Shown here: piece by piece, positions 15,656 through 22,759 of the stretch | How the letters are laid out: the number at the start of each line of letters is the position of its first letter | Position numbering within the stretch: position 1 is the first letter of the stretch | NCBI GenBank assembly: GCA_016223135.1 | Contig: JACRPQ010000001.1 | Coordinates: 58,675 to 122,674 of the forward strand | Length of the DNA: 64,000 nt | Source: Chloroflexota bacterium | GTDB lineage: Bacteria; Chloroflexota; Anaerolineae; Anaerolineales; Villigracilaceae | Reading direction: 5' to 3' | The notes under the pieces: generated by a model | What the model was told of the DNA's origin: nothing | What the model saw: only the letters and a program-made list of their open reading frames with translations | Databases searched by the model: none | Position numbers and translations under genes: made by a program

Positions 15656-18289
15656 ATGAACCGTCCGCTTGTGTCTTTCCTTTCACGTCTGACCATGTTC
15701 TTTGTGATGACAATGTTGATCGCTTCGACGGTCTTGATGAACCAACCTGCCCTGGCTGCGCCCAAACCAACCAAGACGCCAACGCGAACTCCAACCCCAA
15801 CCAGCACATTTACGCCCACAGCCACGTTCACACCAACCGCAACCCTCACTCCCACTGCCACCACGGCAGCCACCAATCCGCCTCCTGCCGCAGGTGTGTT
15901 GATTTATGCCCTCTATTACGACACCTACACTGCCAACGAACCCGAAGAAGCCTTTGCGTTGATCAATCTCAGCGGCAGTGCGGTCAACCTTTCCGGCTGG
16001 AAAATCACGGACGGAGAAGGCACGGTCACGTTCCCAGCATATTCGTTTGCGGCGGGTCAACGCATTTGGGTCACCAAAACCGCCACGACCTTCCGCGCCG
16101 AGTTCGGCTTCGCGCCGGATTTTGAATATGGCGGGGACTCCGACCCCTCGGTCCCGGATATGAGCGGGGCTGCGCCAACCCTTGCCAACAGCGGCGATGA
16201 ATTGCAGCTGCTCGACCCCTCCAACGCCATCGTGGACGCCATCGTCTATGAGGCTGGCAACACGGCTATAAGCGGATGGAGCGGCGCGGCGATTTATCCG
16301 TACACGCAGGGATTCTTCGGCGAGGAGGGACAGGTCATTTATCGAAAACTCGATGAAACCACAGGTCTGCCGGTGGCAGATACGAACACGGTCAACGATT
16401 GGGCGCAGTCCACCACCGACAATGTGAATGGCAAGAAAGTTCAATACCCCGGCTGGGACTTGGAACATTTCTTCTTCCCGCTCAAGGTAACGCAAAACGC
16501 GCGTCTCACGTATGTCGTCGCGCCGGATAACATCTACGCCGCTTATGTGACCGAGATCAACCGCGCGACTTCGTACATCCACATCGAAGGCTACACCATT
16601 GACAATGCCGACATTGCCAACGCGCTGATCGCCAAACAACAGGCTGGCGTGCAGGTAAAAATGCTGCTGGAAGGTGAGCCGGTGAATGGAATTACGGATC
16701 AGGAGAAATGGATCTGCCAGCAATTGGAAGCCGCAGGCGGTCAATGCTGGTTCATGTTTACCGACTCGTCCCTTGGCGTGCATGACCGCTATGCCTATCA
16801 ACATTCCAAATTCACCATCGTGGATGGGGTGACACTTTTGACCGGCTCCGAGAATCTCAATTATTCCTCGATGCCCTCCGACGACAAAAGCGATGGAACC
16901 TTCGGCAACCGCGGCGTGTATCTCATCACCGATTCGCCTGCGCTGATCGCTCACATGCAGGACATTTTCAATCATGATTTGGATCCAGCCAATCATCGCG
17001 ACGTGAGGCGTTGGAGCGCCGCATCAGACAGCCCTCCAGCCGGCTTCATCCCCTCTTACGCTTCCGGCGGGACAACTTATCCTGTTCAATTCCCGACCCC
17101 TCTGACGTTGAACGGCAGTTTCGACTTTGAAGTCATTCAATCGCCGGAGAACGATCTGCGGTCGCAGGACGCGCTCCTCGGAATGGTGTCCCGTGCTGGA
17201 GCGGGAGGCACGGTCTTCGTCGAACAACTCTACGAGCGAAAGTATTGGGGTCCCTCCACCAGCAATCCGCTCACTGATCCGAATCTGCGGCTCGAAGCCT
17301 ACATCAATGCCGCGCGGCGCGGCGCCAGGGTTCGCATTTTATTGGATTCGTTCTATGACACCCCCACCGATCCGCGGAGTAATGCCGCGACTTGTACGTA
17401 TGTCAATGGCATTGCCTCCAGCGAATCACTTGATCTCCAATGTCTGGTTGGCAATCCCAGCGGCACAGGCATTCACAACAAAATGGTGCTGGTCTGGGAT
17501 GGAACGCAGGGCTGGACTCACACCGGCTCGATCAACGGTTCGGAAAACTCCACCAAGAACAATCGCGAGGTGGCTGTCCAAGTGCGTTCGACGGATGGCT
17601 ATAACTATTTGGCACAGCTCTTCAATTACGATTGGGTTGTTTCGGGCGGCGCGCCCATTCTCCCGACCCCAACTCCGACTCAACCTGCCACCAATACGCC
17701 TGCGCCAACCTTGACGCCCACGCCGACATTCACTTCGACTCCTGCCGGTCCTCAATCTCTGCTCATTAGTGAAGTTTTCTATGACACCCCCGGCACCGAC
17801 TCGGACGAAGAGTGGATTGAGATTTACAACCCAACGTCCTCCGCGATTGACCTTGGCAATTACAAGCTCGGCGACGAGGAGACACAAGGCGGCACAGAAG
17901 GCATGTACCGCTTCCCAGCGGGAGCCAGCATCCCTGCGGGGCAGAAGATCACCGTGGCGCTGAAAGCGACTGGCTTCTTCGCGCTGTATGGCTTCAACCC
18001 CACCTACGAAGTGATTGAGACGGACGCTTCTGTGCCGAATATGAGCGTCTATTCAGCCTGGTCCACCGGCACGATCGCGCTGGTCAACACAGGTGATGAA
18101 GTTCTGCTCTTGAATGGCTCGGATATTGCGGTGGACGTGGTGACCTTTGAAGGCGGTATCTATCCCGGCGTCACGCCCCATCCCGGCGTCGCCAGCGGTC
18201 ACTCGATTGAGCGTTCGCCCGCCAGTCAAGACACGAACGACTGCTCTGTTGATTTCGTGGATCGCAATCCGCCCACGCCGGGGAATTGA
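15656..18289 (+). CDS. Secreted phospholipase D-like protein with two lamin-tail domains
   Basis: 877 aa. Signal peptide (about residues 1-34, 'ALAA' end), a Thr-Pro-rich linker, a lamin-tail domain at ~75-205 ('YTANEPEEAFALINLSGSAV', 'FRAEFGF'), two phospholipase-D HKD regions ('HSKFTIVDG' near 385; 'HNKMVLVWDG' near 605, with the Asp one residue later than the consensus), a second Thr-Pro linker at ~665-700, then a second lamin-tail domain to the end ('DEEWIEIYNPTSSAIDLGNY'). ATG 15656 fits GAGGAG at 15643 better than ATG 15650. Probably extracellular; nuclease or lipase activity is not decided by sequence. Confidence 0.82.
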   Translation: MNRPLVSFLSRLTMFFVMTMLIASTVLMNQPALAAPKPTKTPTRTPTPTSTFTPTATFTPTATLTPTATTAATNPPPAAGVLIYALYYDTYTANEPEEAFALINLSGSAVNLSGWKITDGEGTVTFPAYSFAAGQRIWVTKTATTFRAEFGFAPDFEYGGDSDPSVPDMSGAAPTLANSGDELQLLDPSNAIVDAIVYEAGNTAISGWSGAAIYPYTQGFFGEEGQVIYRKLDETTGLPVADTNTVNDWAQSTTDNVNGKKVQYPGWDLEHFFFPLKVTQNARLTYVVAPDNIYAAYVTEINRATSYIHIEGYTIDNADIANALIAKQQAGVQVKMLLEGEPVNGITDQEKWICQQLEAAGGQCWFMFTDSSLGVHDRYAYQHSKFTIVDGVTLLTGSENLNYSSMPSDDKSDGTFGNRGVYLITDSPALIAHMQDIFNHDLDPANHRDVRRWSAASDSPPAGFIPSYASGGTTYPVQFPTPLTLNGSFDFEVIQSPENDLRSQDALLGMVSRAGAGGTVFVEQLYERKYWGPSTSNPLTDPNLRLEAYINAARRGARVRILLDSFYDTPTDPRSNAATCTYVNGIASSESLDLQCLVGNPSGTGIHNKMVLVWDGTQGWTHTGSINGSENSTKNNREVAVQVRSTDGYNYLAQLFNYDWVVSGGAPILPTPTPTQPATNTPAPTLTPTPTFTSTPAGPQSLLISEVFYDTPGTDSDEEWIEIYNPTSSAIDLGNYKLGDEETQGGTEGMYRFPAGASIPAGQKITVALKATGFFALYGFNPTYEVIETDASVPNMSVYSAWSTGTIALVNTGDEVLLLNGSDIAVDVVTFEGGIYPGVTPHPGVASGHSIERSPASQDTNDCSVDFVDRNPPTPGN

Positions 18290-18310
18290 TTCCTCGCCTC
18301 CAGCGCCTCA

Positions 18311-18349
18311 CAATTAGACCGAGGTCGTGCACCTCGGTCTAATTGTTTT
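18311..18349 (+). terminator. Rho-independent terminator of the PLD-like gene
   Basis: CAATTAGACCGAGGT / ACCTCGGTCTAATTG, a perfect 15-bp stem with a 5-base loop, followed by TTTT. Confidence 0.9.
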
Positions 18350-18363
18350 GAACCGTCCCGAAG

Positions 18364-18518
18364 GCTCTTGAGACAGCGGATTCGAAGGCGCCTCTGTTTT
18401 GGGATGGCGCTTGCCGGGGTAGAGGGATACAGCGTTTGATCCGGTCTTTATAGGTCTGTTCGGTGCGGATGGCGTCTGAGACCTGGTCGAGGTGTTTGCG
18501 CGGCGGGTTGCGCTGCAT
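18364..18518 (-). pseudogene. Remnant of an integron-integrase-like tyrosine recombinase (N-terminus, frameshifted)
   Basis: Reading leftward from ATG at 18518-18516, the peptide contains 'HLDQVSDAIRTEQTYKDRI' followed by 'KRCI'. One frame over, 'YPGKRHPKTEAP' continues. These match, in order, the N-terminal SAM-like core-binding domain of integron integrases (typical pattern: L-L-D-Q-V-R-D-A-I-R ... R-T-E-x-x-Y ... I-K-R-F-I ... F-H-x-K-R-H-P). About 6-7 residues are missing before TEQTY, a frameshift follows, and the catalytic R-H-R-Y domain is absent. It points away from the orphan-gene array, the usual intI geometry. A generic XerC-like origin is the alternative. Confidence 0.62.
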
Positions 18519-18523
18519 AGGTA

Positions 18524-18553
18524 TTGACCCGCTGGGAAAGAGGGCTATATAAT
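18524..18553 (+). promoter_or_regulatory. Promoter reading into the orphan-gene array (Pc-like position)
   Basis: TTGACC (18524-18529), 18-bp spacer, TATAAT (18548-18553). It lies just upstream of the integrase remnant's start, directed towards the cassettes, as a cassette promoter would be. No gene starts closer than 18717. Confidence 0.6.
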
Positions 18554-18662
18554 TTGCTCATCTGGTTTTGACCCATTCCGTCTATGTGCCCAAATGATTT
18601 GGGGGAGTAGGCGGAGGTTTCCAGCAAAAAAGGAGTTATACGGGCGTCCGTGTAAGCAATGG

Positions 18663-18692
18663 TTGACCTTTTTTTGCAACCCAAACTATAAT
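18663..18692 (+). promoter_or_regulatory. Second promoter directly upstream of the DUF488 gene
   Basis: TTGACC (18663-18668), 18-bp spacer, TATAAT (18687-18692), 24 bases before the ATG at 18717. A 15-bp palindrome CCCAAATGATTTGGG (18589-18603) lies between the two promoters and could be an operator. Confidence 0.7.
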
Positions 18693-18716
18693 TGGGCAAA
18701 GATTAAGGAATAACAG

Positions 18717-19307
18717 ATGGCTACAGCTATTTCTCATCCAATTCCTATATTTACTATTGGATACGGAAATCGGAATTTCGATGAATTTGTCGAGTTGCTT
18801 AAGAAGTATCAAATTAGTTATTTGATTGATATACGCTCGTCTCCTTATTCAAAATATAATCCTGATTTCACCAAAAACACGCTTGACACAAATCTTACAA
18901 AGCATAATATTCGTTATGTCTACATGGGAGATACTCTAGGCGGACGGCCTAATTTACCTAGTTGCTATACAGATGGAAGAGTCGACTATCAAAAATTACG
19001 TGAGAAAGATTTTTACAAGCAAGGTATTAATCGATTGCAAACAGCTTGGAAACAAAAGCTACGAGTAGTTTTATTTTGTAGTGAAACCAAGCCAGAAGAA
19101 TGCCACCGCTCGAAACTCGTTGGAGAATCTTTGGTGGCATTAGGTATTGAAGTTGTTCATATTGATGAAAAGGGTGAATTAAAAATTCATAGCAAAGTTA
19201 TTAGTGAACTAACCAATGGACAGTTATCGTTTTTTGGAACTCCAACATCGCTAACAAAATCTCGCAAGAAATATCGACAAGGTGAAGTGCCAAATGACAA
19301 ATCCTGA
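18717..19307 (+). CDS. DUF488 protein, first of two
   Basis: 196 aa. DUF488 landmarks: 'FTIGYGNRNFDEFVELLKKY' at the N-terminus, 'LIDIRSSPYSKYNPDF', 'MGDTLGGRP', and the C-terminal 'VLFCSETKPEECHRSKLVGE', whose Cys and C-H-R are the presumed catalytic centre of this rhodanese/phosphatase-related superfamily. A basic tail 'TKSRKKYRQG' ends the protein. It is AT-rich relative to flanking housekeeping genes and forms an overlapping three-gene unit with the next two. Family members have been predicted to act in nucleic-acid modification or conflict systems; function here is unproven. Confidence 0.85.
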   Translation: MATAISHPIPIFTIGYGNRNFDEFVELLKKYQISYLIDIRSSPYSKYNPDFTKNTLDTNLTKHNIRYVYMGDTLGGRPNLPSCYTDGRVDYQKLREKDFYKQGINRLQTAWKQKLRVVLFCSETKPEECHRSKLVGESLVALGIEVVHIDEKGELKIHSKVISELTNGQLSFFGTPTSLTKSRKKYRQGEVPNDKS

Positions 19308-19785
19308 AATCATAACCATTGGCGTCTACGGCTTCACAGAGTCATCTTTTTTTGAATCTTTGGTAAAAGCTAAAATAGACACCTTTTGCGATATTCGTAT
19401 GCGCCGAGGTATGCGAGGGGCAACATATTCATTTGCAAATAGTCAACACCTTCAAACTCGTTTACATGAATTAGGAATAAGATATTTTCATGTAAAGGAA
19501 CTAGCACCAAACCAAGAAGTTCGAGAGAAGCAAAAAAAATCAGATAAGCAAACAGGTGACAAGAAACGGACAAGAAAAGTTTTGAGTCAAGAATTTGTGG
19601 AAGCATATCATGTTCAGTGTTTGGACAAATTTAAAGCTAATGAATTTCTTGAGAAATTGGGCAAAGATGCCAAGCGTATTGCACTATTTTGTGTTGAAAA
19701 GGATCCTACTGCTTGCCATAGGTCTCTTGTAGCTGAAAAAATTAATAAGGAGATAATGCTAGAAATAAAGCACATATTGCCATGA
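19294..19785 (+). CDS. DUF488 protein, second of two
   Basis: 163 aa, overlapping the previous gene by 14 bases; ATG 19294 begins 'MTNPEIITIGVYG'. It keeps the DUF488 order: 'ITIGVYGFTESSFFESL', 'DTFCDIRMRRGMRGATYSF', a charged insert rich in Lys ('EKQKKSDKQTGDKKRTRK') and the 'IALFCVEKDPTACHRSLVAE' C-terminal Cys/CHR motif. The two DUF488 proteins are divergent, so they may form a heteromer rather than being redundant. It ends in an ATGA overlap with the next start. Confidence 0.82.
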   Translation: MTNPEIITIGVYGFTESSFFESLVKAKIDTFCDIRMRRGMRGATYSFANSQHLQTRLHELGIRYFHVKELAPNQEVREKQKKSDKQTGDKKRTRKVLSQEFVEAYHVQCLDKFKANEFLEKLGKDAKRIALFCVEKDPTACHRSLVAEKINKEIMLEIKHILP

Positions 19786-20405
19786 AAGCTCTCATTGTTG
19801 CCAAAACTCGTATGCAAAATGCCGCTTGTATTGGTGGAATTCTAGAAAATAATCGTAGCGTGCGATTACTTCAACCTAACGGACACAATCACCCGCAAGA
19901 CACTGATTATCAAGTGGGGCAGGTATGGGAAATCGAATTCCAAGAACGACAGGATATTATTCCGCCGCATGTTGAAGATATTTTGGTTCAGAGAAGAAGA
20001 TTACTTGGCACATACGAGCATTTGGGAAAGTATTTAAGAGCAAGGGTCAAAATTTGGAAAGGTGGGATTGAAAACTTATACGATGGGTTTATTCGATTTA
20101 CTCAAAATGGAAGCGGTTATATTTGTCACAAAATCGGCTTGCCAAGTGTAAGTACAGGTTATTGGTTGCCAGACAAACCATTAGCTTTAGTTTATGATAG
20201 TAACCAACCAAACAAGGTAAGATATAAATACGCGGTTACAGGTTACGACAAATACGTATCATATGTGGGTTACGAAGAACCTCTACCGACAATTCCTGCA
20301 AATACATTGATAAGAGTTTCTCTAGCTAGATGGTGGAAACCTGATGACGCGCCAGAAATGGAAGAAAGATGTTATCTGCAACTATCAGGGTGGTATTTGA
20401 AATAA
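19782..20405 (+). CDS. Dual-OB-fold-like protein partnering DUF488
   Basis: 207 aa, no signal or membrane segment. 'LIVAKTRMQNAACIGGILEN' followed by 'SVRLLQPNGHNHPQDTDYQV' and 'QVWEIEFQ' resembles the beta-rich dual-OB domain found next to DUF488 genes in predicted conflict modules; the C-terminal half ('TLIRVSLARWWKP', 'CYLQLSGWY') would be the second barrel. OB folds usually bind nucleic acid or small ligands. The start overlaps the second DUF488 gene by 4 bases (ATGA), so the three are very likely cotranslated. Confidence 0.65.
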   Translation: MKALIVAKTRMQNAACIGGILENNRSVRLLQPNGHNHPQDTDYQVGQVWEIEFQERQDIIPPHVEDILVQRRRLLGTYEHLGKYLRARVKIWKGGIENLYDGFIRFTQNGSGYICHKIGLPSVSTGYWLPDKPLALVYDSNQPNKVRYKYAVTGYDKYVSYVGYEEPLPTIPANTLIRVSLARWWKPDDAPEMEERCYLQLSGWYLK

Positions 20406-20531
20406 GTAACTCATGTTACGCAGAGGATGCGTCGCACCTTTGTTGCCAAAGAAAGTCCCAAGCGACGTTTTGACTGTTAGTGTGGGCATGTCTGCCCGTA
20501 TGGTGCGACGCACTACGTAAGGTGAGTAAGT
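20406..20531. repeat. MITE-like element (ACTCATGTTACG...ACTTACGTAAGGTGAGT type), copy 1
   Basis: Terminal parts 'GTAACTCATGTTACGCAG' and 'CTACGTAAGGTGAGTAAG' flank inner inverted arms GATGCGTCGCACC (from 20426) and GGTGCGACGC (to ~20510). No ORF inside. A second member with matching ends is at 51822-51915 in inverted order. Confidence 0.65.
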
Positions 20532-20558
20532 AAAACAGGCTACCGATTAATAGCAGTG

Positions 20559-20786
20559 TCAAGGGTTGAACGCAGAATTGAATGAAGAAAGCCCCAGGCG
20601 GGCGGCGCGGCGTTGCAGGGAGTTCATCTCCCGCTGGCGGAATCACTCTTCGTGGTGTTCCCGCTTGGACAGCCCTTGATAGGGCTGTTTTTCTTTCAAC
20701 GGGACGTACACCACCCGCGCAATTTTGCGCGCGGTCACAATCAGCGCCTGTGATTTCCCCAGTCGTCCCTTTAGCCGCCCAACCAG
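20559..20786 (-). pseudogene. IS110-like transposase C-terminal remnant 1
   Basis: On the minus strand the frame reads 'LVGRLKGRLGKSQALIVTAR', 'KIARVVYVPLKEKQPYQGLS', then one in-frame stop, then 'FRQREMNSLQRRAARLGLS'. The order G-R-L-G-K-x-x-A-x-x-x-T-A-x-K-x-A-R-x-x-Y followed by a basic R-x-R-x-x-x-x-L-x-R-R-A-x-x-L-G tail is that of IS110/IS1111-type (DEDD) transposase C-termini. The catalytic N-terminal domain is absent. The sequence recurs at 22430 and 24838, and as a short internal-deletion copy at 23850. Family assignment is from pattern memory. Confidence 0.6.
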
Positions 20787-20834
20787 TGGGAGGTTGAATC
20801 AGCCCTCCCAAACGGGAAAATGGCGAGGGTATAA

Positions 20835-20912
20835 TCCCAGCACAGTGAAAAAGTCACTCCGCCCCGGCGGCGCGCTTTTGAAAAAAGGACTTTTTCGACA
20901 GATTCGTTGGGC
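20835..20912 (+). other. attC-like site A (cassette junction before the zinc-ribbon gene)
   Basis: It ends in GTTGGGC (20906-20912), matching the attC core GTTRRRY. Complementary arms GAAAAAGTC (20847-20855) and GACTTTTTC (20888-20896) give the expected hairpin, with a GC-rich inner stem. The left core would be TCCCAGC, a poor match to RYYYAAC. The right part is nearly identical at sites C and D. Confidence 0.5.
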
Positions 20913-20957
20913 GCTTGGTATACCTTGATCCAATAATATTTATCGAAGGAGGTTCTT

Positions 20958-21275
20958 GTGGCAGATAAGAAATGTCCTCGATGTGGTTTGTGGAATACCG
21001 AATCTGCAATGCGCTGTGATTGTGGATATGATTTTACGTCCAATACTGTGCAAGAATCATATTCAGCGCAACCTTCACTGTCATTTGATGAACTCAAGCA
21101 AAGAGGCAGAAAGAGAATGATTTTTGGCGCTCTTTGGTTTGTTGGTGGACTCATTGTTACAGCCACAACCTATGCTGCTGCAAGTGGTGGCGGGACTTAT
21201 GTAATTACATATGGAGCGATTATCTACGGCATCGTCCTATTTATCCAAGGAGTGTTAGATTACAACAAATCCTGA
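20958..21275 (+). CDS. Small zinc-ribbon membrane protein (orphan cassette gene)
   Basis: 105 aa starting with GTG at 20958, with AAGGAGG about 6 bases before it. The N-terminus carries two Cys pairs, 'CPRCGLWN' and 'CDCGYDF', forming a zinc ribbon; residues ~58-77 and ~82-100 are membrane segments. The only other gene signals are attC-like sites on both sides. Zinc-ribbon plus two-helix proteins are common and of unknown role; no specific function can be given. Confidence 0.75.
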   Translation: MADKKCPRCGLWNTESAMRCDCGYDFTSNTVQESYSAQPSLSFDELKQRGRKRMIFGALWFVGGLIVTATTYAAASGGGTYVITYGAIIYGIVLFIQGVLDYNKS

Positions 21276-21480
21276 CCTACGCAATAAGAATCGAGTTGTA
21301 TCTTCCAATATGCACCAGCTGCCTCGTTAGTCCCTTTCTCTGCCTTGCCACAAGTTGTCCCTGTGTGGCCGTACAAAGGAGTAAGAATACTGCTGTAATA
21401 AAACCAGCGACAGTGAAGCATTTTAGATCGGAGAGAGAACTCAGAAATATCCTTTACCAGAGCAGATTCCAAAATAGTGT

Positions 21481-21613
21481 GCCCAACACAGCGTGCAGCT
21501 GACGGTGGGTAGGCCGCGCGTTTTTTTTGAGCATTTTTCTGGCTTTGGGCTTTTCACCGTTTCGACGGCGAGTCCACCCTCCTGCCCACCGCAGCTAACA
21601 CCAACCATTGGCA
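21481..21613 (+). other. attC-like site B
   Basis: It begins GCCCAAC (21481-21487), the exact complement of the GTTGGGC that precedes the zinc-ribbon gene, as expected for the two ends of one cassette. CAGCTGACGGTGGG near 21496 pairs with CCCACCGCAGCT near 21585 with single unpaired bases, like attC extrahelical bases. It ends in ATTGGCA (21607-21613), one base off GTT. Length 133 bp is within the attC range. 21276-21480 shows no gene. Confidence 0.6.
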
Positions 21614-21640
21614 CGCCTTCAATACTCAAAGGGTTTTTGT

Positions 21641-22345
21641 ATGGCATTTTATACAAGTCATATTTATTTAGAAGTCAAGAAAGAATTGCTTTCATTTCTA
21701 AAGTCTGACCCAATACTATCAATAGGACTTTATCATCTCCGTCAGTTATCGCCAACTGATAATGAGTTCATGCGCCAAAATGAATATCCTGAAAATGGCA
21801 TTGCCGTAATACGCGAAGTATGCGACCCAAATAAAAATGGAAATGACCATGATGAAGCAAGAGTTCACCAAAACCACCGCGAGCCCATAATCTCTTGGTG
21901 GAAGTTGCAAGGGAAACAAGGTCTGGTAGTGGCTACGCCATCTGGTATTCCTACCTTAGCCTTTGGAAAAATCTACATCAATAATGAGCATAATCCGCAT
22001 CCTCCGCTGGAATTATTGCAATTCATCAAGGATTTGAGCATATCGCAAAAAATAACTGTAGCGTTCTATCATCATTACTCTGCCTACGAAGAGGAACTTG
22101 CTAACGCTGAGTACGCATGGGTTTTCGGAAAACAAGAGTCGGTTTATATTCGGCATATAGATAGGGAATATGATACTACTCAATATACAATAGGCGCTGA
22201 ACCAAAAGTGATTAATTCGGAGCGAAAGAGCTACTACCAGCCTATTTTACATTTGGTGATGAAAGGTTTTGGTGTAAAGTTGATTCGGTCAGATGATAGA
22301 AGACCTTATTTTCATGGTTTCAACTGGGATGACTATAAATTTTGA
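21641..22345 (+). CDS. Orphan cassette protein of unknown function
   Basis: 234 aa, soluble, rich in His, Tyr and Trp, without a signal peptide. ATG 21641 is taken as the start because it lies 28 bases after the attC-like core, while the longer frame would begin inside the core. Features include 'PIISWWKLQGKQGLVVATPS' and 'VAFYHHYSAYEEELANAEYA', and a C-terminal 'RPYFHGFNWDDYKF'. I do not recognise a family. It is AT-rich and flanked by sites B and C. Confidence 0.6.
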   Translation: MAFYTSHIYLEVKKELLSFLKSDPILSIGLYHLRQLSPTDNEFMRQNEYPENGIAVIREVCDPNKNGNDHDEARVHQNHREPIISWWKLQGKQGLVVATPSGIPTLAFGKIYINNEHNPHPPLELLQFIKDLSISQKITVAFYHHYSAYEEELANAEYAWVFGKQESVYIRHIDREYDTTQYTIGAEPKVINSERKSYYQPILHLVMKGFGVKLIRSDDRRPYFHGFNWDDYKF

Positions 22346-22389
22346 GGAATATTTTTTGTTAATGGCGAAGTATTACGTGGTCAACGGCG

Positions 22390-22725
22390 TGCCAACACAG
22401 CGTCTCAAGAAACGGCTCCCGCCGGGACGAGCGATAGCCCCAGGCGGGCGGCGCGGCGTTGCAGGGAGTTCATCTCTCGCTCCGACAGCCCTTGATAGGG
22501 CTGTTTTTCTTTCAATGTGACATACACTACCCGCGCAACTTTGTGCGCGGCGACAATCAGCGCCTGTGATTTCCCCAGCAGTCCCTTTAGCCACCCAACC
22601 TTCGGGAGGCTGAATTAGCCCTTCCAAACGGGAAAATGGCAGGGGTATAATCCAGCACAGTGAAAAAGTCACTCCGCCCGGCGGCGCGGTTTTGAAAAAG
22701 GACTTTTTCGACGGTCTCGTTAAGT
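22390..22725 (+). other. attC-like site C, enlarged by IS-derived sequence
   Basis: TGCCAAC (22390-22396) complements the TTGGCA that precedes the upstream gene; it is followed by ACAGCGTC, the same run as in site B (ACAGCGTG) and close to E (ACAGTGTC). The right end is GTTAAGT (22719-22725). Between them sits an IS110-like tail and a 76-bp right part (22650-22725) matching site A, so the 336-bp span probably reflects an insertion into an attC. Confidence 0.5.
22430..22600 (-). pseudogene. IS110-like transposase C-terminal remnant 2
   Basis: Minus-strand translation includes 'LKEKQPYQGLSEREMNSLQR' and 'RAARLGLSLVPAG', the same peptide as remnant 1 with the segment between 'LSEREM' and 'FRQ' lost. 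Located within attC-like site C. Confidence 0.58.
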
Positions 22726-22759
22726 GTTTAATTTCCACACCAAATGGATCGGTTTTGAT

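Noticed and set aside
18531..18537. GCTGGGA as a leading cassette core for the DUF488 module (complement of TCCCAGC at 20835)
   Set aside because: It complements the left core of site A, but it does not match GTTRRRY and lies inside the spacer of the putative Pc promoter; too weak to call.
18448..18699. 83-residue minus-strand ORF between the promoters and the integrase remnant
   Set aside because: Only a short part overlaps the integrase-like peptide and it is in another frame; it covers both plus-strand promoters.
20416..20811. A 131-residue minus-strand protein across the repeat region
   Set aside because: It runs through a MITE-like element and an IS remnant in the wrong frame; the meaningful frame is the transposase tail.
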